A stretch of 64,000 nucleotides of DNA, taken from positions 1-64,000 of the forward strand of contig CAVGCV010000014.1 in NCBI GenBank assembly GCA_963627995.1, read 5' to 3'. This DNA comes from UBA3839 sp963627995. GTDB taxonomy: Bacteria; Bacteroidota; Bacteroidia; Bacteroidales; Bacteroidaceae. The notes under the pieces were generated by a model. The model saw nothing but the letters and a program-made list of their open reading frames with translations. It ran no database searches and was not told the origin of the DNA. Position numbers and translations under genes: made by a program. Of this stretch, positions 45,592 through 53,046 are shown one piece after another (the first letter of the stretch is position 1; every line of letters starts with the position of its first letter).

Positions 45592-45809
45592 TCTTCGGTC
45601 GGTGTCTGTTCGCTGGCGGCGGAGTCGGCCTCTGCCGTGTGGTCGATGAGGATGAGGGTGTCCTGCGCCGCCGCGGGCCGCGCGTCATTGCTGCCTTGGT
45701 TCTCGAACGCGAAGTAGAGCATTCCGGTCACGATGGCGAGGACGACGATGCCCAGCGCCAGAATGCCGAAGCCCATGCCTCGGTTGAGCTTGGTTGCTTT
45801 GTTGGCCAT
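45588..45809 (-). CDS. Small single-pass membrane protein
   Basis: A 73-residue protein: a basic N-terminus (MANKATKLNRGMG), one transmembrane helix (FGILALGIVVLAIVTGMLYFAF, residues ~14-35) and an acidic, Ala/Ser-rich tail likely on the periplasmic side. Its stop overlaps the pectinesterase start (ATGA), suggesting coupling. It is 43 bp downstream of the S41 protease. Function unknown. Confidence 0.75.
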   Translation of the reverse strand: MANKATKLNRGMGFGILALGIVVLAIVTGMLYFAFENQGSNDARPAAAQDTLILIDHTAEADSAASEQTPTEE

Positions 45810-45852
45810 GATGCTGTGGTGTTGGCGCGGGGCCGCGCCCCGCGCTTGGTGA

Positions 45853-47520
45853 TTATTCGCTGGCCGCGAGGATGCGGCGGTATTCGGCGCTGTCGCCGAG
45901 GATGCCCACGGCGCGGCGCAGGTCGGCGTCGTCTTTCAGCGCCTCCTCGATGGCGCCGGCCTGGTAGTGGTAGCGCTTCACCACCTCCTGCGCCATGAGC
46001 TGGCGTATCTCTTTCTCGAAGCGGCGGAAGTCGCGGTCGAGGTCGTGCTGCAGCTTCTGCTCCAGCGCGTCGAACTCCGGGCGCGCCTCCTCGTAGCAGC
46101 CCTCCATCCGCGCCACCTTCTTCAGCTCGGTGAGCCGCTTCTCCGACAGGCGGTCGTACTTGAACCCGCTCTCCTTGGCCATGGCCAGCAGCGTGGCGAA
46201 GTCGTCGTCCGTCACCTTGAAGTCGGCCACGGGCGGCAGCGCCGGGTGCGCCTGGGCATAGCGCGTGCCCCAGTCGAGCAGCACGTCGTCGTTGGTCAGG
46301 TAGAACACGATGCTCGCCATCGTGTCGTGCTTCACCACCACGTCGGGCGTGATGCCGCCCCCGTCGCGCACGATGCGGCCGGCCGCCGTGCGGAACTCGT
46401 GGGCGAGGCTGTCGGGCACGCGCCCGTCGGTGCCCGCCTCGCGCTGGTGCTTGTAGTCGATGGCCTGTATGCAGCGTCCGCTCGGGATGTAGTACTTCGA
46501 GGTCGTGAGCTTCAGGCTGCCGTTGTAGGGCATTTCGCGCGGCGACTGCACCAGCCCCTTCCCGAACGTCCGCGCGCCCACCACCACGGCGCGGTCCAGG
46601 TCCTGCAGCGCGCCGCTCACGATTTCGGCCGCCGACGCCGTGCTGCCGTTCACGAGCACCGCCACGGGCAGCTCCGTGTCGAGCGGCTCGCCTTTCGTGC
46701 GGTAGGTGGCGTTGGCGGCGCGCACCTTGCCCCGCGTCTCCACGATGGTCTTGCCTTTCGGGACGAACAGCCCGACGATGTTCACCGCCTCCGACAGCAG
46801 GCCGCCGCCGTTGCCGCGCAAGTCGAGCACGACGCTCTCCGCCCCGCGCTCGCGCAGCGCGATGACCGCCTTGCGCACGTCCACCGAGCAGTCCTCGGTG
46901 AACTGCGAGAGGTTCACGTAGCCCACGCGCGCCGAGTCCCCGCCCACGAGGCCGCTGTAGGGGATGCTCGGCATCTTGATGCTGCGGCGCGTAATCTTGA
47001 AGTCCCTCGTCCGCGCCTCGCCCGGACGCTGCACGCGCAGCACGAACGTGGTGCCCGGCTCGCCGCGCAGCAGGTCGCTCACCTCGTCCACCGCCTTGCC
47101 CCTCAGGTCGGTGTCGTCAATGCGCAGCAGCACGTCGCCCGTCTTCAGCCCCACCTCGGCGGCCGGCATGCCCGCGTAAGGCTCGCCCACCACCACGGTG
47201 GAGTCCTTGCGCATGCGGATGAGCGAGCCGATGCCGCCGTACTTGCCCGTCGTCAGCATCTTCAGGTCGCCCATCTCCTCCTCCGGGAAGTACTCTGTGT
47301 AGGGGTCGAGCGAAGAGAGCATGGCCTCGATGCCGATGCCCACCACCGTCCCCGCGTCGAGCGTGTCGACGTAGAACCGGTCGAGGTCGCGGTAGATGGC
47401 GTTGAACACGTCGAGGCTCTTCGCCACGGCGAACGAATGGCTCTCCTTCTTCTCGTTCTTTTGCGCCGCCGCCGGAAGGGCGAGCAGCAGGGCCAGCAGC
47501 GCCGCTGTGAATCTTCTCAT
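45853..47520 (-). CDS. S41 carboxy-terminal processing protease
   Basis: A 555-residue periplasmic Tsp/CtpA-type protease. After a signal peptide (MRRFTAALLALLLALPAAA) and helical N-domain comes the PDZ domain (GIGSLIRMRKDSTVVVGEPYAGMPAAEVGLKTGDVLLRIDD). The S41 core follows: LDLRGNGGGLLSEAVNIVGLF, the catalytic serine in VLVNGSTASAAEIVSGAL and the catalytic Lys in VVGARTFGKGLVQ. The C-terminal ~170 residues are helical. The start at 47520 gives the signal peptide. First gene of the operon with the small membrane protein and pectinesterase; -7 box at 47600-47593. Confidence 0.93.
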   Translation of the reverse strand: MRRFTAALLALLLALPAAAQKNEKKESHSFAVAKSLDVFNAIYRDLDRFYVDTLDAGTVVGIGIEAMLSSLDPYTEYFPEEEMGDLKMLTTGKYGGIGSLIRMRKDSTVVVGEPYAGMPAAEVGLKTGDVLLRIDDTDLRGKAVDEVSDLLRGEPGTTFVLRVQRPGEARTRDFKITRRSIKMPSIPYSGLVGGDSARVGYVNLSQFTEDCSVDVRKAVIALRERGAESVVLDLRGNGGGLLSEAVNIVGLFVPKGKTIVETRGKVRAANATYRTKGEPLDTELPVAVLVNGSTASAAEIVSGALQDLDRAVVVGARTFGKGLVQSPREMPYNGSLKLTTSKYYIPSGRCIQAIDYKHQREAGTDGRVPDSLAHEFRTAAGRIVRDGGGITPDVVVKHDTMASIVFYLTNDDVLLDWGTRYAQAHPALPPVADFKVTDDDFATLLAMAKESGFKYDRLSEKRLTELKKVARMEGCYEEARPEFDALEQKLQHDLDRDFRRFEKEIRQLMAQEVVKRYHYQAGAIEEALKDDADLRRAVGILGDSAEYRRILAASE

Positions 47521-47592
47521 GTCTTGTCCTGGTGTGTCTTTTTGTCCGCCCCGCGCGCCGCCCTTTTTCGCGGCGCGCGGGCTATGGGTCTG

Positions 47593-47600
47593 CAAAGGTA
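47593..47600 (-). promoter_or_regulatory. -7 box of S41 operon
   Basis: TACCTTTG on the minus strand, 72 bp before the S41 start. Confidence 0.5.
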
Positions 47601-47712
47601 GTGTTTTTTATGCGAACGGCGTGCGGGCGTGTCGTAATTCGTCCGCGCGCAAGTCCTGCTACGGCAGGACATTCCGCACGTGCTGCCGCGCCGGGGATGC
47701 CGGCTTGGCTTG

Positions 47713-47880
47713 CTATGTCCTGGGGTTCCCGCCGTTCCCGGCTGCCTGGTAGTATTCCTGCAGTTCCTCTTCCCGTTTGGGGATGGCCAATGGCCTGTCG
47801 TAGAATTTCTGGTAGCTCGCAGTCATCCGCTTGCGCCATCCCACATAAAACTCTTTCGGTACCACTTTGCCGGTCGAATC
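47713..47880 (-). pseudogene. Orphan C-terminal fragment, unidentified
   Basis: A stop-to-stop frame of 55 residues without a good start, including EFYVGWRKRMTASYQKFYDR then PLAIPKREEELQEYYQAAGN. The composition looks protein-like, and it lies downstream of the truncated gene at 47943-48092 in another frame. It could be the 3' end of the same or another gene after deletion. I do not recognise the family. The surrounding 47521-47712 contains no other gene. Confidence 0.4.
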
Positions 47881-47942
47881 TTATGGACCATTCCGTTCTT
47901 AAACTGAACGTTTATGGCCCAGTTTTCGGAAGGACGACAGAT

Positions 47943-48092
47943 TTATTCTTGCACGGTGTTGCCCACAACATCGCGCTGCCTGACAATGATATTCACTTCG
48001 TCGAAATCGAACCTGATTCGACCCTCACGCGCGAGAATCTTGTCTGTCTTGACGAGCCTGTCGAATATTTCCTGGGGTGTGAGCTTGACCAT
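47943..48092 (-). pseudogene. Truncated gene beside methyltransferase, possible restriction enzyme
   Basis: A 49-codon frame starting MVKLTPQEIFDRLVKTDKIL and ending DVVGNTVQE before a TAA. It begins 7 bp after the methyltransferase stop, the position expected of the cognate endonuclease, and reads like the N-terminus of a larger protein. Beyond the stop the same frame stays open for ~38 codons (ICRPSENWAINVQFKNGMVH), then ends. I infer a restriction gene cut by deletion or frameshift; homology has not been checked. Confidence 0.45.
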
Positions 48093-48099
48093 GGGCCGT

Positions 48100-49383
48100 T
48101 CAGTCCTTTATCTTGTCGATGAGGCGGGACGCCACGGCCTTGATGACCGGGACGACGACGGTGTTGCCAAGCAGGTCGAAGCCCTCTTTCTCGCCGACGT
48201 CCAGCCTGTAGTCCTCGGGATAGCCGAACAGCCGCAAGCCTTCGCGCAGCGTGAGGCGCCGCAGCCCGCCATTGTCCACTACATAGAGCTTCTGCATGTC
48301 CATTGCCACGAGCGTTGGGGCGGCCTCGTCCGGACTTAGCACTTTGTTTATCTCGAAGCTGAGTTTTCCCGTGACGATATTGTATCCCTGCGGTTTCGAA
48401 TAGTCGTATTCCCGCGCAGATGTAGTGATGCCGTTTTCGTCGGTGACCGACACCTTGCGCTTGGGATGCTCGAATCTTATGTATCCCTTCGCGGTCAGGT
48501 CCTCCAACATCTCATGGAGGTTTTCCGACTTGTAGAAGCTTTCTATCTGCTTCTCTGTAAGCGGCATTCCGTCCATCCACTCGATGCCGATGATGTCGGC
48601 CCACTTCTTCTTCCTCCGTTCTTTGAGCATTGTGTTCAAGAGGCTTTTCTGCTCGGCGCTGGTCGGCCCCTTCGTCTCCAGGTCCCAGCTGTGGATGTTC
48701 GCGCTCCCGCCGCGCTTGTCCTTGATGGACTTTCCATACAGCTGCTCGACGGGGAACCTTGACAGCAGCGCGTCGATGAACCTTGAGCGGCAAGTCGGCT
48801 TGCCCGTTTCCAGGATGTCGCCGAGCACGGAGCGCGAATGCTCCAGGCCCGCCATCGTGACGGTCCCGCTTTTTGTCCCGACCAAATAGATGCGCTTCCT
48901 CTCCTGCGGGACGCCGAAGTCCCTGGAGTTGAGCACGCGGTAGCTGGCGGCGTATCCCAGCGCTCTGAGGTGGGCGAGGATGACGCGCAGCGTGTTCCCG
49001 TGGTCGTGGTTCTCCAGTCCCTCCACGTTCTCGAGGATAAAGCCCTTGGGGCTCTTGTCCCGCAGGATGCGCTCCACCTCGAAGAAAAGCGTGCCGCGTG
49101 TGTCGGCAAACCCCATGCGCTTCCCCGCCGCCGAAAATGCCTGGCAGGGGAATCCGCCGAGAAGCACGTCGAAGTCCGGGATGTCGGATGAAGGCACTTT
49201 CGTTATGTCGCCCGCGATGTCTTCGCCCGGATGGTTTTGCAAAAGAACCTTTATGGCGTGTGGCTTTATCTCGGAGGTGAACACGCACCTTGTGCCAATC
49301 CCGGCTTCTTTTGCCGCGTGCTCGAAGCCGCAGCGGATACCGCCAATCCCAGCGAACAAGTCTATGAATCGGAGCGTTGCCAA
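48100..49383 (-). CDS. DNA cytosine-5 methyltransferase
   Basis: A 427-residue C5-methyltransferase. Conserved motifs in order: FIDLFAGIGGIRCGFE (I, SAM binding), FDVLLGGFPCQAFSAAGKRMG (IV, with the Pro-Cys-Gln nucleophile), FILENVEGL (VI, ENV), QERKRIYLVG (VIII, QxRxR), and in the C-terminal part LTLREGLRLFGYPEDYRLDVGEKEGFDLLGNTVVVPVIKAVASRL (IX-X). The target-recognition region lies between about residues 170 and 340. A TTG at 49383 is chosen as start because the -7 box (TAAATTTG, 49417-49410) lies upstream of it and downstream of the only in-frame ATG (49452), and because homologues begin just before FIDLF. The partner endonuclease seems truncated, so this may now be an orphan methylase. 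Confidence 0.9.
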   Translation of the reverse strand: MATLRFIDLFAGIGGIRCGFEHAAKEAGIGTRCVFTSEIKPHAIKVLLQNHPGEDIAGDITKVPSSDIPDFDVLLGGFPCQAFSAAGKRMGFADTRGTLFFEVERILRDKSPKGFILENVEGLENHDHGNTLRVILAHLRALGYAASYRVLNSRDFGVPQERKRIYLVGTKSGTVTMAGLEHSRSVLGDILETGKPTCRSRFIDALLSRFPVEQLYGKSIKDKRGGSANIHSWDLETKGPTSAEQKSLLNTMLKERRKKKWADIIGIEWMDGMPLTEKQIESFYKSENLHEMLEDLTAKGYIRFEHPKRKVSVTDENGITTSAREYDYSKPQGYNIVTGKLSFEINKVLSPDEAAPTLVAMDMQKLYVVDNGGLRRLTLREGLRLFGYPEDYRLDVGEKEGFDLLGNTVVVPVIKAVASRLIDKIKD

Positions 49384-49409
49384 AATTTCAAGTCTCTTGG
49401 TTGATGTCG

Positions 49410-49417
49410 CAAATTTA
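49410..49417 (-). promoter_or_regulatory. -7 box of methyltransferase
   Basis: TAAATTTG on the minus strand, 26 bp before the TTG start; it makes translation from the ATG at 49452 impossible on this transcript. Confidence 0.55.
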
Positions 49418-49586
49418 CAAAAAGCTCCAGACTTGTCCGCGTGGTTCTGCAATAAATGTGCGGAGCGTCTTCAGGAACTCTTCCGCGGGAGCGGCGCGGT
49501 GCCTCCGCACGGGGGCGCCGCGCCCGCCGCAGTGCGGCTAATGCGCTGGCGCGCTGGAAGCTGCGCGGCGGCGCGGACGGACGGAA

Positions 49587-49648
49587 TTTCCAAGTACTTG
49601 GAAAAATATTTTCAAGTACTTGGAAATAAATTTCTAAGTACTTGGAAA
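49587..49648. repeat. Triple 22-bp-period palindrome array, copy 2
   Basis: Three AAGTACTT-centred units (49592-49599, 49614-49621, 49636-49643) at exactly 22-bp spacing; the first is TTTCCAAGTACTTGGAAA. The array is 62 bp and matches the one at 23024-23085. It lies between the outward promoters of the methyltransferase and hflX in a GC-rich 550-bp gap with no gene. Confidence 0.9.
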
Positions 49649-49842
49649 TTTCCGCGCACTGCGCACCGGCGGATACCGGGGCGCGGCGTGGCGGAGTTTT
49701 CGGTGCGCTGCTGCGGAGTTACCGGCGCGGAGCTGCCGGAAAGCCTGTGCGGCGGCGGGGCGGGGATGGCGCGGCGGCGCACAGGCGGGGGCGCGGCCCG
49801 GCTGTTTTCGGCGCGGCGTTTCGCCGTTTGCGATACATTGTG

Positions 49843-49850
49843 TATCTTTG
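49843..49850 (+). promoter_or_regulatory. -7 box of hflX operon
   Basis: TATCTTTG, 86 bp before the hflX ATG; no clear -33 TTTG. Confidence 0.5.
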
Positions 49851-49936
49851 CGGAGGATAAGCTGCACTCGGCAAATTGGAAGCAAGCTTTCTTTGCGCCC
49901 GTTTGCATTGTCTTTGCGCCAACTAAACTCAGGAGC

Positions 49937-51241
49937 ATGAAGGAATTTGTCATCACCGAAGCGAGGGTGGAGACCGCCGTCGTGGTGGGCATCATCACGC
50001 CGCAGCAGGACGAGCGGCGGACGAACGAGTACTTGGACGAGCTGGAGTTCCTGGCCGAGACGGCCGGGGCGAAGGTGGTGCGGCGGTTCACGCAGCGGCT
50101 CGCCGGGCCGAGCGGCGTGACCTACGTGGGCAGCGGCAAGCTGGCGGAGATACGCGACTTCATCAAGGAGCGCGAGGACGCGCGCGAGGCGGCCGTGGAG
50201 GCCGCCGTCCGCGAGGGCTTCGAGGCACCGGCGGAGTCCGACCTGCCCGAGACCGTGGGCATGGTCATCTTCGACGACGAGCTGTCGGCCAAGCAGATCC
50301 GCAACATCGAGAAGGAGCTCGGGGTGAAGATACTGGACCGCACGTCGCTCATCCTCGACATCTTCGCCATGCGCGCGCAGACGGCCGCGGCCAAGACGCA
50401 GGTGGAGCTGGCGCAGTACAAGTACATGCTGCCGCGCCTCACCCGCCTGTGGACGCACCTGGAGCGGCAGCGCGGCGGCAGCGTGGGGCTCCGCGGGCCG
50501 GGCGAGACGCAGCTCGAGATGGACCAGCGCATCGTCCGCAACCGCATGGCCCTGCTCAAGCAGCGGCTGGCCGACATCGACACGCAGAAGACGACGCAGC
50601 GCAAGAACCGCGGGCGGCTCATCCGCGTGGCGCTCGTGGGCTACACGAACGTGGGCAAGTCGACGCTCATGAACCTGCTCTCGAAGAGCGACGTGTTCGC
50701 CGAGAACAAGCTCTTCGCCACGCTCGACACCACCGTGCGCAAGGTCATCATCGACAACCTGCCCTTCCTGCTGAGCGACACCGTGGGCTTCATCCGCAAG
50801 CTGCCCGCCGACCTCGTCGACAGCTTCAAGTCGACGCTCGACGAGGTGCGCGAGGCCGACCTGCTCGTGCACGTCGTGGACATCTCGCACCCCGACTTCG
50901 AGGAGCAGATACGCGTGGTGGAGAAGACGCTGGCCGACCTCGGCGCGGCGGACAAGCCGTGCGTCCTGCTCTTCAACAAGATTGACGCCTACACGTGGAC
51001 GCCCAAGGCCGGGGACGACCTCACGCCCGCCGGGCGGGAGAACGTGTCGCTCGACGAGCTGATGCGCACGTGGATGGCGCGGATGGGCGGCGAGTGCTTC
51101 TTCGTGTCGGCGGCGCGGCGCACCAACCTGCCCGAGCTGCGCGCGCTGCTCTACGGCCGCGTGCGCGCGCTGCACGTGCAGAAGTACCCCTACAACGACT
51201 TCCTGTTCGACAACTATACGGCGGAGGGCGACCCTGCGTAG
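49937..51241 (+). CDS. hflX: Ribosome-associated GTPase HflX
   Basis: A 434-residue GTPase that splits stalled or hibernating ribosomes. The N-terminal HflX domain has NEYLDELEFLAETAGAKVV and VTYVGSGKLAEIRDF. The central RGGSVGLRGPGETQLEMDQR segment is diagnostic of the family. The G domain follows: P-loop VALVGYTNVGKSTLMNLL (G1), LFATLDTTVRK (G2), LLSDTVGFIRKLP (G3, DTVG) and LLFNKIDAY (G4, NKxD). The ATG at 49937 has AGGAG 3 bp before it, unusually close. DUF4954 follows after 29 bp. Confidence 0.97.
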   Translation: MKEFVITEARVETAVVVGIITPQQDERRTNEYLDELEFLAETAGAKVVRRFTQRLAGPSGVTYVGSGKLAEIRDFIKEREDAREAAVEAAVREGFEAPAESDLPETVGMVIFDDELSAKQIRNIEKELGVKILDRTSLILDIFAMRAQTAAAKTQVELAQYKYMLPRLTRLWTHLERQRGGSVGLRGPGETQLEMDQRIVRNRMALLKQRLADIDTQKTTQRKNRGRLIRVALVGYTNVGKSTLMNLLSKSDVFAENKLFATLDTTVRKVIIDNLPFLLSDTVGFIRKLPADLVDSFKSTLDEVREADLLVHVVDISHPDFEEQIRVVEKTLADLGAADKPCVLLFNKIDAYTWTPKAGDDLTPAGRENVSLDELMRTWMARMGGECFFVSAARRTNLPELRALLYGRVRALHVQKYPYNDFLFDNYTAEGDPA

Positions 51242-51270
51242 GGCCGCGCCGCCGGCAAAATCCGACGACC

Positions 51271-53046
51271 ATGAGACGACTGACCGACCGCGAGATAGAG
51301 ATACTGGAGGAGCAGGGCTGCTCCGCCGAGAGTTGGGCCGCGATTGAGGTGGGCGAGGGCTTCCTCGTGGAGGCCGTGCGCGACGTGCGCTTCTACGGCT
51401 CGGTGGCCCTGGGCGACATGGGCGGCACGGTGGAGGTGGAGGAGGGCTTCGCCCGCCGCTGCGGCGTGCGCAACGCCACGCTGCGCGACGTGTCGGTGGG
51501 CAACGGCTGCCTCGTGGAGAACGTGCACGGCTACATCTCGCGCTACGACATCGCCGACGGCGCGCTGGTGAGCGACGTGGGCGTGGTCAGCACGCAGGGG
51601 GCGACCACGTTCGGCGAGGGCGCGGTGGTGCCGGTGCTCAACGAGGGCGGCGGGGGCAACGTGGTGCTGTGCGCCCGCCTCACGGCGCAGCTGGCCGCCC
51701 TCATGCTCGACCATCCCGAGGTGCGCGCGCTGGCCCTGCGCGAGCTTGCCGGCCGCCCGGCGGCCGAGCGCGGGCGGATTGGCGAGCGCGCGCGCGTGGT
51801 GGGCGTGGGCGAGCTGTGCAACGTGATGGTGGGCGAGGCGTGCGACATCCAGGGCGCGAGCCGCCTGTGCGACTCCACGCTCCTCAGCAGCGACGACGCG
51901 CCCACGGTGGTGGGGGCGGACGCCATTGTCGTGGGCTCGGTGGTGGCGCAGGGGGCGAGCGTGCGCGACGGCGCGAAGCTGGACAGCTGCTTCGTGGGCG
52001 AGTCGGTGCGCGTGGGGCGCGGCTTCAGCGGCGAGAACTCGCTCTTCTTCGCCAACAGCCACATGGACAACGGCGAGGCGTGCGCCGCCTTCTGCGGGCC
52101 CTTCTCGTGCTCGCACCACAAGAGCACGCTGCTCATCGGCGGCCGCTACTCGTTCTACAACGCCGGCTCGGCCACGAACCAGAGCAACCACGCCTACAAG
52201 ATGGGGCCCATCCACTTCGGCACGCTGGAGCGCGGGTCGAAGACCGCGTCGGGCGCGCACATCCTGTGGCCGGCGCGCGTGGGCGCCTACTCGATGGTGA
52301 TGGGCAAGCTGACGCAGCACCCCGACCTCTCGGACCTGCCGTTCAGCTACGTGATGGCCTCGGAGCAGCGCACCTACGTGGTGCCCGGGGTGAACCTGCG
52401 CACGGTGGGCACGTGGCGCGACGTGCGCAAGTGGCCGCGCCGCGACCTGCGCCCGCGCCAGGCGCGCCGCGACATCGTGAACTTCGCCTTCCCCGACCCC
52501 TGCACCGTGCAGCACGCGGTGGAGGGCCGGCGGCTGCTGGAGCGGCTGCTGGAGAGCGACGCGGCGTCCGACGAGCTGGAGTACGAGCACTGCCTCATCC
52601 GCCGGAGCGCGGCGGTGCGCGGCATCCGGTACTACGACCTGGCGGTGCGGCTGTTCATCCACGGCGTGCTGGCCGCAAGCCCGGGCGGGGGCAACGAGGC
52701 CGGCGCCGACCGCTGGCTGGACGTCGCCGGGATGCTCGCCCCGGAGCGCGAGGTGGAGCGCATCGTCGGCGACGTGCGGACGGGCGCGATAGGCTCCACC
52801 GACGAGCTGCAGGTGGTGCTGCGCCAGGTGCACGCCGACTATGCCGCCAACGCCTACGACTACGCGCAGGCGCTCATGCAGCAGCTGGGCGGCAGCGTGT
52901 TCGTCGACCTCGACCGCTGGATGGCCGAGGCGGAGGAGGCGCACGCGCGCTGGCTGCGCATGGTGCGCGACGACGCGGAGCGCGAGTTCCAGCTGGGCGA
53001 CGTGAGCGAGGAGGCGCTGCGCGAGTTCCTGAGGAACGTGGAATGA
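51271..53046 (+). CDS. DUF4954 family left-handed beta-helix protein
   Basis: A 591-residue protein of the Bacteroidetes DUF4954 family. Residues ~25-270 carry hexapeptide-like repeats (GFLVEAVRDVRFYGSVALGDMGG, GNGCLVENVHGYISRYDIADGALVSDVG, GADAIVVGSVVAQGASVRDGAKLDSCFVGE), the pattern of left-handed parallel beta helices in sugar-nucleotide acyl/nucleotidyltransferases. The rest is helical and charged. No signal peptide, so cytoplasmic. Its last codons overlap the next gene's ATG (ATGA). Function unknown. Confidence 0.85.
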   Translation: MRRLTDREIEILEEQGCSAESWAAIEVGEGFLVEAVRDVRFYGSVALGDMGGTVEVEEGFARRCGVRNATLRDVSVGNGCLVENVHGYISRYDIADGALVSDVGVVSTQGATTFGEGAVVPVLNEGGGGNVVLCARLTAQLAALMLDHPEVRALALRELAGRPAAERGRIGERARVVGVGELCNVMVGEACDIQGASRLCDSTLLSSDDAPTVVGADAIVVGSVVAQGASVRDGAKLDSCFVGESVRVGRGFSGENSLFFANSHMDNGEACAAFCGPFSCSHHKSTLLIGGRYSFYNAGSATNQSNHAYKMGPIHFGTLERGSKTASGAHILWPARVGAYSMVMGKLTQHPDLSDLPFSYVMASEQRTYVVPGVNLRTVGTWRDVRKWPRRDLRPRQARRDIVNFAFPDPCTVQHAVEGRRLLERLLESDAASDELEYEHCLIRRSAAVRGIRYYDLAVRLFIHGVLAASPGGGNEAGADRWLDVAGMLAPEREVERIVGDVRTGAIGSTDELQVVLRQVHADYAANAYDYAQALMQQLGGSVFVDLDRWMAEAEEAHARWLRMVRDDAEREFQLGDVSEEALREFLRNVE

